A model generated the notes under the pieces. The model saw only the letters and a list, made by a program, of their open reading frames with translations. It ran no database searches and was not told where the DNA came from. From JAIRTY01 sp050257395 (GTDB taxonomy: Bacteria; Actinomycetota; Actinomycetes; Streptosporangiales; Streptosporangiaceae), in assembly GCA_050257395.1 (NCBI GenBank), contig JBLMWU010000337.1, forward strand, positions 1-12,555: a stretch of 12,555 bases of DNA, written 5' to 3'. The number at the start of each line of letters is the position of its first letter. Within the stretch, counting starts at the first letter, position 1. A program made the translations under genes and the position numbers. Positions 6,028 through 12,555 of the stretch are shown in pieces.

Positions 6028-6834
6028 TCAGGGGAGCTCGAAGGGGAGGGTCAGGCCGCCGAGCACGTGCGGGCAGGGGCAGGCGCGGTCCTCAGGCAGG
6101 GCCGCGATGATGCCCAGCACCAGCTCCCGCAGGCGGGTCACGTTCTTGGCGAACTCGCGGAAGACCTCCGCCTGGGTGACCCCTTCGCCCTCCAGCACGC
6201 CCGCGTCGGTGTCGGTGACCAGGCTGAGCGAGGTGTAGCACATGGCCAGCTCGCGGGCCAGGACCGCTTCGGGATGGCCGGTCATCCCGATCAGGGTCCA
6301 GCCCTGCGCGGCGTACCAGCGCGACTCGGCGCGGGTGGAGAAGCGCGGGCCGTTGATCACGACCAGGGTGCCGGAGTCCACGGTCGGCCAGCCGTTGGCG
6401 CGGGCCGCGGCTGCCGCCAGTTCCCGCCCGTGCGGGCAGTACGGGTCGGCGAAGCCGATGTGCACTGCCCGGTCGGCGTCGTAGAAGGTGTGCTCGCGGC
6501 CGCTGGTGCGGTCCACCAGCTGGTCCGGGATGATCAGCGTGCCCGGCCCCTGCTCGGCGGTGAGGGAGCCGACGGCGCTGGGTGCCAGCACCTGCCGGAC
6601 GCCCGCCGAGCGCAGCGCCCACAGGTTGGCGCGGTAGGGAATCCGGTGCGGGGGGTACCGGTGGTCACGGCCGTGCCTGGGCAGGAACGCCACCCGCCGC
6701 CCCGCCACCTCGCCGACCGTCAGGACGTCGCTGGGCGCGCCGAACGGGGTCTCAACCTTGACCTCGTCGGCGGACGTGAACAGCTCGTAGAAGCCAGAGC
6801 CTCCGATGACCCCGATGGCGGCCTGGTCGGCCAT
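6028..6834 (-). CDS. mtnP: S-methyl-5'-thioadenosine phosphorylase, 268 aa
   Basis: The enzyme splits methylthioadenosine with phosphate into adenine and 5-methylthioribose-1-phosphate, recycling a by-product of polyamine and AdoMet use. Motifs in order: GGSGFY (11-16, phosphate loop), PRHGRDHRYPPHRIPYRAN (52-70), NGPRFSTRAES (161-171), IGMTGHPEAVLARELAMCY (182-200) and VTDTDAG (206-212). The M184/T185 pair and the two Asp (D208, D210) are where MTAP enzymes recognise the 6-amino purine, which favours MTAP over guanosine/inosine phosphorylase. A methylthioinosine phosphorylase is the main alternative. Length matches the family. A Cys-Pro-Cys-Pro stretch lies near the end (252-255). The ATG at 6834 follows the fmdB-like stop by only 9 nt, so the two are surely co-transcribed, and translational coupling is likely. 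Confidence 0.93.
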   Translation of the reverse strand: MADQAAIGVIGGSGFYELFTSADEVKVETPFGAPSDVLTVGEVAGRRVAFLPRHGRDHRYPPHRIPYRANLWALRSAGVRQVLAPSAVGSLTAEQGPGTLIIPDQLVDRTSGREHTFYDADRAVHIGFADPYCPHGRELAAAAARANGWPTVDSGTLVVINGPRFSTRAESRWYAAQGWTLIGMTGHPEAVLARELAMCYTSLSLVTDTDAGVLEGEGVTQAEVFREFAKNVTRLRELVLGIIAALPEDRACPCPHVLGGLTLPFELP

Positions 6835-6843
6835 GGCGGCGCC

Positions 6844-7212
6844 TCAGGCGACTTTCGTGCCGGAGGAGGACGAGGAAGACGAAGAGGACGACGACCCCGC
6901 GGACTCTGCCTTCTTCGCCGACCCGGAGTCGGCCGGCTTGGCCGCCGAGTCCGTCTTGCTGCCGGAGTCCCCGGACTTGCCGCCGGAGTCCCCGGACGCC
7001 GCGGCGGTCTCAGCCTTCTTGCCGCTGCCGGAGCCGTTGCGGCTGTCGGTCCGGTAGAAGCCGGACCCCTTGAAGACGATGCCGACGGCCGAGAACAGCT
7101 TGCGGAGCTTGCCGCCGCATGCGGAACAGACGGTCAGCGCTTCGTCCGTGAACTTCTGGACGACCTCCAGCTGTACGCCACATTCGGTGCACGCGTACTG
7201 ATACGTCGGCAC
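6844..7212 (-). CDS. FmdB-family zinc-ribbon protein, Ruc-like redox chaperone candidate, 122 aa
   Basis: The N-terminal 45 or so residues form an FmdB zinc ribbon: MPTYQYACTECG with C8-x2-C11 and VCSACGGKLRKLFS with C29-x2-C32, the four zinc ligands. GIVFKGSGFYRTD follows, typical of the family. The last 65 residues are low-complexity Gly/Ser/Lys/Ala with repeats of the type SGDSGGKSGDSGSK, and end in 11 consecutive serines before GTKVA. This disordered tail is surely unfolded. Mycobacterium tuberculosis Rv0991c (Ruc), which has the same layout and lies in the same place beside fthC and galU, is a chaperone activated by oxidation of its zinc cysteines; I infer a similar role. The start is GTG 7212, with AAGGAGG 4 nt upstream. 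It sits between fthC (56-bp gap) and mtnP (9-bp gap) in one run. Confidence 0.9.
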   Translation of the reverse strand: MPTYQYACTECGVQLEVVQKFTDEALTVCSACGGKLRKLFSAVGIVFKGSGFYRTDSRNGSGSGKKAETAAASGDSGGKSGDSGSKTDSAAKPADSGSAKKAESAGSSSSSSSSSSSGTKVA

Positions 7213-7268
7213 TGGTCCTCCTTACGCGCCGGGTTGGCACTCCAGGCCATCGACTGCTAAATGGTAGC

Positions 7269-7889
7269 TCATCCCGGCGGCAACCTGGTGATTCCCGCCG
7301 AAGGCCGGGCGGCCAGCCGGACCCGCTGGTCGAGCGGGCCCGCCGGGACCTCCTCGGTGAGCTCCCCGTCGTACAGCAGCGCGACCGTGGGCACCAGCGG
7401 CCCCACCCGGGCCAGCGCGCGGTCGTAGCTACCGCCGCCGCGGCCAAGCCGGTAGCCCCGCCGGTCCACCGCCAGCGCCGGCACGATCACCAGGTCGGCG
7501 CGGGCGACCGCGTCCGCGCCCCGGGGCGGCTCGGCGGGCTGCGCCGTCCCGCGCGGCCCAGGCCGCAGCGAGTCCGGGCCCTCGTAGGAAGCCCAGTCCA
7601 GGTCGTTGTCCGGGCGCAGCAGCGGCAGCAGCACGTAGCTGCCGCGCTTCCACAGCGCGTAGATCAGGCCGTGGGTGTCCGGTTCGGAGGACAGCGACCA
7701 GTAGGCGGCCACCGTGCCGGCCATCTCCGCCTGCGGCAGCGCCAGCACCGCGTCGCGCAGGGCGACCGCGGCGGCCGTCCGCTCGGCGGGGCTGAGCGAC
7801 GCCCGGGCCGCCAGCACGCGCCGTCGCAGCGCTGCCTTGGCTGCGGCCAGCGCATCCCCGTCCGTGGCGCCCTTTTCATCCCGGCTCAT
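7269..7889 (-). CDS. fthC: 5-formyltetrahydrofolate cyclo-ligase, 206 aa
   Basis: This enzyme uses ATP to convert 5-formyl-THF to 5,10-methenyl-THF, returning the inhibitory storage folate to the one-carbon pool. The N-terminal basic helix AAKAALRRRVLAARASLSPAER (16-37), the strand VAAYWSLSSEPDT (60-72), VLLPLL (86-91), DLVIVPALAVDRRGYRLGRG (132-151) with the ATP-binding GYRLGRGGGSYDR (145-157), and the final VPAGPLDQRV block are all family hallmarks. Length is usual. The ATG at 7889 has an AGGAGG about 8 nt upstream. It heads the minus-strand run with the fmdB-like gene and mtnP, and is divergent from galU across 88 bp, so promoters for both runs must lie there. The symbol follows current use; ygfA is another name. 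Confidence 0.95.
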   Translation of the reverse strand: MSRDEKGATDGDALAAAKAALRRRVLAARASLSPAERTAAAVALRDAVLALPQAEMAGTVAAYWSLSSEPDTHGLIYALWKRGSYVLLPLLRPDNDLDWASYEGPDSLRPGPRGTAQPAEPPRGADAVARADLVIVPALAVDRRGYRLGRGGGSYDRALARVGPLVPTVALLYDGELTEEVPAGPLDQRVRLAARPSAGITRLPPG

Positions 7890-7944
7890 CCGCGATCCTC
7901 CTGGTTTCGCCGGGGCTGCCGCCAGACCGCCGGACCCGCCCGGG

Positions 7945-7971
7945 TTAGCCTCGCGATTTCGGGGCTAGGGT
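7945..7971 (+). promoter_or_regulatory. Candidate galU promoter placing the transcript start at or near the ATG
   Basis: TAGGGT at 7966-7971 fits the actinobacterial -10 pattern TANNNT. TTAGCC at 7945-7950 is a weak -35 with a short 15-bp spacer. Transcription starting about 7 nt after the -10 would begin at 7978, the A of the galU ATG, giving a leaderless mRNA. This is consistent with the lack of a strong Shine-Dalgarno before galU. Inferred from sequence only. Confidence 0.4.
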
Positions 7972-7977
7972 ATCGGC

Positions 7978-8880
7978 ATGCGTGACACCGGCGCCCTGAC
8001 CAAGGCCGTGATCCCCGCAGCGGGCATGGGGACGCGGTTCCTGCCCGTGACCAAAGCGATGCCCAAGGAGATGCTCCCGGTCATCGACCGGCCGACCATC
8101 CAGTACGTGGTCGAGGAGGCGGTAGCCGCCGGTCTCGACGACGTGCTGCTGATCACCGGCCGCAGCAAGCGCGCCATCGAGGACCACTTCGACCGCGCCG
8201 TCGAGCTGGAGCAGGCGCTGGAAGCCAAGGGCGACGAGGAAGGCCTGGAAGAGGTCCGGGCATCGACCGACCTCGCCGCCGTGCACTATGTCCGCCAGGG
8301 CGACCCGCGCGGCCTGGGCCACGCCGTGCTGTGCGCGTCCCACCACGTCGGCAACCAGCCTTTCGCGGTGCTGCTCGGCGACGACTTCATCCACCCCGAG
8401 GACGGGCTGCTGCAGCGGATGCTGGACGTGCGCAAGCAGTACGGCGGCAGCGTGGTCGCGCTGATGGAGGTCGGCCCGGACCAGGTTTCGAGCTACGGCT
8501 GCGCCGCGATGAACCCCACCGCCGAGGACGACGTCGCGGTGGTGACCGACCTGATTGAGAAGCCGGCCCCGCAGGACGCGCCCAGCAACTGGATCATCAT
8601 CGGCCGCTACGTGTGCGACCCGGCTGTGTTCCGCGTGCTGGAGCGGACCCCGCCCGGGCGCGGCAACGAGATCCAGCTCACCGACGCGCTCAAGACGCTG
8701 GCCACCATGGACCCGGCCGACGGCGGCGGGGTGCACGGCGTGCTGTTCCGCGGGCGGCGCTACGACACCGGCAACAAGCTCGACTACCTGCGCACGATGA
8801 TCCAGTTCGCCTGCGAGCGGCCGGATGTCGCGGACGACTTCGTGCCCTGGCTGCGCAAGTTCGTCGACGAGCTCGGGTGA
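7978..8880 (+). CDS. galU: UTP--glucose-1-phosphate uridylyltransferase, 300 aa
   Basis: This enzyme makes UDP-glucose from UTP and glucose-1-phosphate, the donor for cell-wall glycans, glycolipids, trehalose and galactose metabolism. The nucleotide-binding AVIPAAGMGTRFLPVTKAMPK (10-30), LPVIDRPTIQYVVEEAVAAG (33-52), metal-binding LLGDD (132-136), LIEKP (192-196), GNEIQLTDAL (229-238) and RYDTGNKLDYL (261-271) are all present and canonical. Length is typical of bacterial GalU. The ATG at 7978 is the family start; only a weak AGGG lies upstream and the candidate -10 is so close that the mRNA may be leaderless. The TGA stop overlaps the GTG start of the next gene (GTGA), implying translational coupling. 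Confidence 0.97.
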   Translation: MRDTGALTKAVIPAAGMGTRFLPVTKAMPKEMLPVIDRPTIQYVVEEAVAAGLDDVLLITGRSKRAIEDHFDRAVELEQALEAKGDEEGLEEVRASTDLAAVHYVRQGDPRGLGHAVLCASHHVGNQPFAVLLGDDFIHPEDGLLQRMLDVRKQYGGSVVALMEVGPDQVSSYGCAAMNPTAEDDVAVVTDLIEKPAPQDAPSNWIIIGRYVCDPAVFRVLERTPPGRGNEIQLTDALKTLATMDPADGGGVHGVLFRGRRYDTGNKLDYLRTMIQFACERPDVADDFVPWLRKFVDELG

Positions 8881-10175
8881 CCGCCAGCCACACCGGCCAC
8901 GGGCACGCCGGACACGGCCCCGGCGGGCACGGCCACGACCGGCACGGCCACGGGCACGACACCACCGGCCTGCTGCCGGTCAGCGACTACCTGGCGGAGA
9001 TCCTCGCCGCCATCCGCCCGCTGGCCCCGGCCCGGCTCGGCCTGGAAGAGGCCGAGGGCGGGGTGCTCGCCGAGGACGTGGCCACCACCACCGCCCTGCC
9101 GTCGTTCGACAACTCGGCCATGGACGGCTACGCGGTCCACGCCGCCGACCTCGCCGCCGCCACCGGCGGCGCCCCGGTGGCCCTGCCGGTCACCGGGGAG
9201 ATCCCGGCCGGTGACACCCGCACCCTCGACGTCGCGGCCGGCACCTGCATGCGGATCATGACCGGCGCGCTGATGCCCGCGGGCGCCGACGCCGTCGTCC
9301 CGGTGGAATGGACCGACGGCGGCACCCGGGAGGCCCGGTTCAGCCGCCCGGTCAGCGCGGGCAACGCGATCCGCCGCCGCGGCGACGACGTGGCGGCCGG
9401 GGACATCCTGCTCACCGCGGGCACCCGGCTCGGCCCGGCGCAGGTCGCCCTGCTGGCCGCGGGCGGCCACGGCAGTGCCCTGGCCCGTCCCCGCCCCCGG
9501 GTGGCGGTGATCGCCACCGGCAACGAGCTCACCGACCCCGGGACCCCCCTCACCCCGGGCCGGATCTGGGACTCCAACAGCTACCTGCTGGCCGCCGCCG
9601 CCCGGCAGGCCGGGGCGATCGCCGAGCGGCACCGGGTGGCCGACGACCCGCAGACCGTGCTGGCCGCCCTCGCCGACCGGGCAGCCCGCGCCGACGTGCT
9701 GGTGACCAGCGGCGGGGTCAGCATGGGCGGCGAGCACGACGTGGTCAAGGCGGCGCTGCAGAGCCTCGGCACGGTGAGCTTCCGCAAGATCGCCATGCAG
9801 CCGGGCATGCCGCAGGGCTTCGGGCTGCTCGGCCCGGCCCAGACCCCGATCTTCACCCTGCCCGGCAACCCGGTGAGCGCCTTCGTGTCGTTCTTCCTGT
9901 TCGTGCGGCCCGGGCTGGCCGCCCGCCAGGGCCTGCCCGCTGCCTGGCCCGCCCCCGTCCGGGCGGTGCTCACCGAGCCGGTCCGCTCGCCCGCGGGCCG
10001 GACCTCGTTCCTGCGCGGGGTGCTGGATCCCGCCGAGGGCATGGTCACCCCGCTGACCGGCCAGTCCTCCCACCAGCTCGGCGCGCTCGCGCACGCCAAC
10101 GCGCTCATCGTGGTCCCCCAGGAGGCGACCGGCATGCAGGCGGGCGAGGCCGCCGACGTAATCTCGCTCCCATGA
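8877..10175 (+). CDS. moeA: MoeA / gephyrin-like (Glp) protein with His-rich N-terminus, 432 aa
   Basis: MoeA inserts molybdate into adenylylated molybdopterin. The MoeA layout is complete: LGLEEAEGGVLAEDV and PSFDNSAMDGYAV (76-87) in domain I, then GTCMRIMTGALMPAGADAVV (122-141) and GNAIRRRGDDV (162-172). Domain III carries VIATGNEL, VTSGGVSMGGEHD (276-288) and LPGNPVSAFVSF (328-339). Domain IV follows. The gene lies in the galU-rimJ-glpR setting where Corynebacterium has Glp, a MoeA homologue that binds FtsZ and the membrane receptor GlpR; which role applies here is not settled by sequence. Residues 5-27 hold nine His in a Gly-rich stretch, absent from ordinary MoeA and possibly metal-binding. 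GTG 8877 is the only good start and overlaps the galU stop. moaC follows after 13 nt. Confidence 0.95.
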   Translation: MTASHTGHGHAGHGPGGHGHDRHGHGHDTTGLLPVSDYLAEILAAIRPLAPARLGLEEAEGGVLAEDVATTTALPSFDNSAMDGYAVHAADLAAATGGAPVALPVTGEIPAGDTRTLDVAAGTCMRIMTGALMPAGADAVVPVEWTDGGTREARFSRPVSAGNAIRRRGDDVAAGDILLTAGTRLGPAQVALLAAGGHGSALARPRPRVAVIATGNELTDPGTPLTPGRIWDSNSYLLAAAARQAGAIAERHRVADDPQTVLAALADRAARADVLVTSGGVSMGGEHDVVKAALQSLGTVSFRKIAMQPGMPQGFGLLGPAQTPIFTLPGNPVSAFVSFFLFVRPGLAARQGLPAAWPAPVRAVLTEPVRSPAGRTSFLRGVLDPAEGMVTPLTGQSSHQLGALAHANALIVVPQEATGMQAGEAADVISLP

Positions 10176-10188
10176 CGGGAGACAGGCC

Positions 10189-10671
10189 GTGACAGATGCC
10201 GGGCAGCCGCTGACCCACCTCGACGAGGCCGGCCACGCGCGCATGGTCGACGTGTCCGCCAAGGACGTGAGCGCCCGGCAGGCGCGCGCCAGCGGGCGGG
10301 TGCTGCTGTCGCCCGAGGCCATCGCCGCCCTGCGCGCGGGCACGGTGCCCAAGGGCGACGCGCTCGCCGTCGCCCGGATCGCCGGGATCCAGGGCGCCAA
10401 ACGCACGCCGGACCTGGTGCCGTTGTGCCATCCGATCGCGCTGCACTCGGTGACCGTCGATTTGACGGTGAACGATGACTCCGTGGGCATCGTCGCCACG
10501 ACCCGGACCGCCGACCGGACGGGGGTCGAGATGGAGGCCCTCACCTCCGTCACGGTCGCGGCGCTCGCGCTCATCGACATGATCAAGGCCGTGGACCCGG
10601 CCGCGGTGATCAGCGACGTCCGGGTCGAGGAGAAGCTCGGCGGCAAGACCGGCAGCTGGCGGCGGCCATGA
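10189..10671 (+). CDS. moaC: Cyclic pyranopterin monophosphate synthase, 160 aa
   Basis: MoaC rearranges the 3',8-cyclo-GTP made by MoaA into cyclic pyranopterin monophosphate, the second step of molybdenum cofactor synthesis. Family motifs are clear: THLDEAGHARMVDVSAKDVSAR in the first 30 residues, VPKGDALAVARIAGI (53-67), LVPLCHPI (76-83), the long GVEMEALTSVTVAALALIDM (112-131) followed by IKAVD, and KLGGKTG (149-155), usually KxGGKSG. D130 and K133 are the likely catalytic pair. It is normally hexameric. The GTG at 10189 has a GGGAGA Shine-Dalgarno 6 nt upstream, 13 nt after moeA. The last bases overlap the start of mog (ATGA), so moeA, moaC and mog are one transcription unit. moaA, moaD and moaE are not in this window. 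Confidence 0.96.
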   Translation: MTDAGQPLTHLDEAGHARMVDVSAKDVSARQARASGRVLLSPEAIAALRAGTVPKGDALAVARIAGIQGAKRTPDLVPLCHPIALHSVTVDLTVNDDSVGIVATTRTADRTGVEMEALTSVTVAALALIDMIKAVDPAAVISDVRVEEKLGGKTGSWRRP

Positions 10672-11153
10672 TCAGGGCGCTCGCGGTCACGGTGTCGAAC
10701 CGGGCGGCGGCCGGGGTGTACGAGGACCGGTCCGGGCCGGTGCTCGCGGAGCTGCTGCGCGAGGCCGGCTGCGAGGTGGACGGCCCGGTCGTCGTCCCGG
10801 ACGGCGACCCGGTCGAGGTGGTCCTTCGGGAGGCGGTGACCAGCGGTTACGACGTGGTGGTGACCACCGGCGGGACCGGCCTGACCCCGGGCGACCTGAC
10901 CCCGGAGATGACCCGCCGGATCATCGACCGCGAGGTGCCCGGCATCGCGGAGGCGATCCGGGCGGCCGGGGCGGCGGCCGGCGTGCCCGCCGCGATCCTG
11001 TCCCGCGGGCTGGCCGGGCTGGCAGGCACCGTGCTGGTGGTCAACCTGCCCGGCTCCACCGGTGGTGTCCGGGACGGGATGGCCGTGCTGGCGCGGATCC
11101 TCAGCCACGCGGTGGACCAGGCCCGCGGCGGCGACCACCCCCGGTCCGGCTGA
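10668..11153 (+). CDS. mog: MogA/MoaB family molybdopterin adenylyltransferase, 161 aa
   Basis: The enzyme activates molybdopterin with ATP to give MPT-AMP, the substrate of MoeA. The MoCF-type fold is seen as ALAVTVSNRAAAGVYEDRSG (4-23), DVVVTTGGTGLTPGDLTPE (62-80) with the TTGGTG substrate loop and D76, GIAEAIRAAG (92-101), AAILSRGLAGL (108-118) and VVNLPGSTGGVRDGM (124-138). The length fits single-domain MogA/MoaB proteins; I cannot separate the MogA from the MoaB name. Its ATG overlaps the moaC stop by four bases, so translation is probably coupled. The Asp/Arg-rich tail after 150 is not conserved. A 147-bp gap with possible alternative hairpins separates it from the acetyltransferase gene. 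Confidence 0.94.
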   Translation: MIRALAVTVSNRAAAGVYEDRSGPVLAELLREAGCEVDGPVVVPDGDPVEVVLREAVTSGYDVVVTTGGTGLTPGDLTPEMTRRIIDREVPGIAEAIRAAGAAAGVPAAILSRGLAGLAGTVLVVNLPGSTGGVRDGMAVLARILSHAVDQARGGDHPRSG

Positions 11154-11232
11154 CAGGCTGGCCCCGGGTATCCCGTTCGCACGATAATCCGGTTTCCCGG
11201 CCGGGCGGCCTTAATGCCGGCAATGGGAAATC

Positions 11233-11278
11233 GCCGAACGTGACGAGCCGATACCTCAGCAACGTGGCGTTCGGCTCG
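11233..11278 (+). promoter_or_regulatory. Two mutually exclusive 8-bp hairpins upstream of the acetyltransferase gene
   Basis: GCCGAACG (11233-11240) can pair with CGTTCGGC (11268-11275), and CGAGCCGA (11244-11251) can pair with TCGGCTCG (11271-11278). The two right arms share 11271-11275, so only one stem can form at a time. The element ends 23 nt before the GTG of the GNAT gene and lies after the mog stop. The layout resembles an attenuator or a structural switch, but it could also be a simple intergenic terminator or chance in GC-rich DNA. Confidence 0.4.
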
Positions 11279-11300
11279 GCGGGCAGGGAATGATGCTGCT

Positions 11301-12005
11301 GTGGGACGCATGCGCGGATGGCCGGTCACGCTGGTGGAGCCGAGCCTGCTGGACGTGCCGGTCTGCCTGCGGCCGGTGCGGGTGAGCGACGCCCGCATCT
11401 GGCGGGAGACACGGGTGCGCAACGCCGCCTGGCTGCGGCCGTGGGAGCCGACCAATCCGGAGACGCCGCTGTACCGGTCCAGCCTCGGCCCCTACGTGGG
11501 GATGGCGCGGACGATGCGGCGGGAGGCCCGGCAGGGCGTGGCGCTGCCGTGGGTGGTGATGTACGGGGGCCGGTTCGCCGGGCAGCTGACGGTCGGCGGG
11601 ATCGTCTGGGGCTCGGCCCGGACCGGGCAGGTCGGCTACTGGATCGACCAGGCGGTGGCTGGCCGCGGGGTGACCCCGACCGCGCTGGCCATGGCCGTGG
11701 ACCACTGCTTCTTCGTGGTCGGGCTGCACCGGGTGGAGGCCAGCATCCGGCCGGAGAACCAGGCCAGCCGGCGGGTGGTGGAGAAGCTGGGCTTCCGCGA
11801 GGAGGGCCTGCGGCGCCGCTACCTGCACATCGACGGCGCCTGGCGCGACCACCTGTGCTACGCGCTGACCATGGAGGACGCGCGGGGCGGGCTGCTCGCC
11901 CGCTGGCGCACCGGGGTCACCGCGTCCCGGCCGCCCGACCCGGCCACCCCGGGCGCGCGGGACTGGCAGGGCGGCGGGTTCGGCCAGGCGGGTGTACGCC
12001 CGTAG
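11301..12005 (+). CDS. rimJ: GNAT-family N-acetyltransferase (RimJ/RimL-like), 234 aa
   Basis: A single GNAT domain covers about residues 20-192. PVCLRPVRVSDARIWRETR (20-38) opens it, WVVMYGGRFAGQLTVGGI (84-101) forms the central strands, GYWIDQAVAGRGVTPTALA (112-130) carries the acetyl-CoA pyrophosphate loop, and RPENQASRRVVEKLGF (150-165) with EEGLRRRYLHIDGAWRDH is the classic RimJ/RimL end. RimJ acetylates the N-terminus of ribosomal protein S5 in E. coli; for this actinobacterial orthologue, placed between moeA/mog and glpR as in mycobacteria, the true target is unknown. About 40 C-terminal residues are Pro/Gly-rich and outside the domain. I chose the GTG at 11301, with a GGGA about 11 nt upstream; an ATG three codons later is possible. 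Confidence 0.9.
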   Translation: MGRMRGWPVTLVEPSLLDVPVCLRPVRVSDARIWRETRVRNAAWLRPWEPTNPETPLYRSSLGPYVGMARTMRREARQGVALPWVVMYGGRFAGQLTVGGIVWGSARTGQVGYWIDQAVAGRGVTPTALAMAVDHCFFVVGLHRVEASIRPENQASRRVVEKLGFREEGLRRRYLHIDGAWRDHLCYALTMEDARGGLLARWRTGVTASRPPDPATPGARDWQGGGFGQAGVRP

Positions 12006-12240
12006 AACGGAAAACCGGCGTGGCGAACCGGGCATACCGGTCACGATGCGCCTGCGCACGGTAAAGTTCCGGTGGTTTTTCCTGGCTGCCGGCCATTGAT
12101 CTCACGACACACCGGGCCGAATGCTCGCAGTACCTGCGCTGACGTCCTACCGTGCCTGGCGTGAGCGTGCCCGGGGCAACGGCGGCCGCACCTGCGGATC
12201 CGGCCTCGCCTGCCACTGTGGGACGCCGCGAGGAGGAGCG

Positions 12241-12555
12241 TTGAGCAGCGCGATCCTCTACCTCGCGATCGTGGCCATCTGGGCCGTGGTGCTCGTGCCG
12301 CGCTGGCTGCGCCACCCGCACGCCGCGCCGCAGGCCGTGGAGATGCACGAGGAGGAGCCCCAGCCCGCCAGCCAGCCTGCCCCCGCCACGGCCACGGCGG
12401 CCAGCAGCGGCACCGGCCCGCAGGCCCGGCAGGCAGCGGACGCCCCCGGGTCCGCGGCCGACCCCGGAACGGTCGCGCCGGGCCGGCCGCACCACCCGCG
12501 CGCCGGGCCTGACCGCCGCCGGGCACCCGCCCCGGCCAGCCACTCCCCCGCCGCG
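12241..12555 (+). CDS. GlpR/SepX-type membrane protein, N-terminal part, cut by the right edge
   Basis: An open frame runs from a TTG at 12241, with GGAGGAG just upstream, to the edge without a stop (105 residues). It begins MSSAILYLAIVAIWAVVLVP, one membrane helix (about 4-20) with its N-terminus outside, then a basic RWLR stop-transfer signal and a long Pro/Ala/Gln-rich, probably disordered segment. This start, its position after rimJ, and the helix ending in LVP-x-WLR match the actinobacterial membrane protein called GlpR in Corynebacterium (receptor of the gephyrin-like Glp) and SepX in Streptomyces (needed for stable FtsZ rings). Most of the protein is off the edge. The 235 bp before it hold no gene; promoter not identified. 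The assignment rests on N-terminus and context. Confidence 0.8.
   Translation, partial: MSSAILYLAIVAIWAVVLVPRWLRHPHAAPQAVEMHEEEPQPASQPAPATATAASSGTGPQARQAADAPGSAADPGTVAPGRPHHPRAGPDRRRAPAPASHSPAA

Noticed and set aside
5821..7260. 479-codon plus-strand open frame
   Set aside because: It overlaps and opposes mtnP and the FmdB-like gene, both with complete family motifs.
8784..11138. 784-codon minus-strand open frame
   Set aside because: It is antisense to moeA, moaC and mog, whose motifs are unambiguous; long antisense frames are usual with extreme GC bias at third positions.
12006..12240. Rho-independent terminator after the acetyltransferase gene
   Set aside because: A 5-bp TGCGC-CT-GCGCA stem and a later GGTTTTT run are about 20 nt apart, too far to work together, and the loop is too small.

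Overview
The window reads as chromosomal DNA from a high-GC actinobacterium. Coding regions are strongly GC-biased at third positions, GTG and TTG starts are common, and the set of genes is typically actinobacterial: a HrdB/SigA-like sigma factor, a small cold-shock protein, DUF429, an FmdB/Ruc-type zinc ribbon, galU-moeA/glp-rimJ-glpR/sepX. I cannot go below class level; a Streptomyces- or Streptosporangiales-like lineage is plausible because moaC and mog sit inside the galU-moeA-rimJ block.

Left part (1-5208) is sparse. On the minus strand it has the 5' portion of a sigma-70 family factor running off the left edge, a cspA-type cold-shock gene just upstream of it, and a 71-residue unknown protein. 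On the plus strand come a STAS anti-anti-sigma-like protein lacking the usual phosphorylatable Ser/Thr and a DUF429 gene broken by a 20-bp tandem duplication and a nonsense codon. Back on the minus strand are an NTF2-like protein and an alpha/beta hydrolase. Long stretches between these hold no convincing gene.

A minus-strand tRNA-Arg(CCU) at 5209-5281 marks the change to dense, conserved gene content. To its right are a two-CBS-domain protein (plus), then a minus-strand run fthC - fmdB/ruc-like - mtnP. Divergent from fthC, from an 88-bp intergenic region, a plus-strand run reads galU - moeA/glp - moaC - mog - rimJ-like GNAT, then the start of glpR/sepX at the right edge. Apart from moaC and mog, this order follows the conserved mycobacterial block (ruc, fthC, galU, moeA, rimJ, membrane protein).

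How they may work together: galU supplies UDP-glucose for the envelope. moaC, mog and moeA cover cyclic pyranopterin formation, molybdopterin adenylylation and molybdate insertion. However, the moeA-like gene lies in the position of Corynebacterium glp, whose gephyrin-like product binds FtsZ and a membrane receptor (GlpR, SepX in Streptomyces), and the receptor homologue is also here. The product may therefore serve cell division as well as, or instead of, cofactor synthesis. Its N-terminus carries an unusual His/Gly-rich extension. fthC and mtnP add folate and methylthioadenosine salvage, and the FmdB-like protein resembles the redox-regulated chaperone Ruc.
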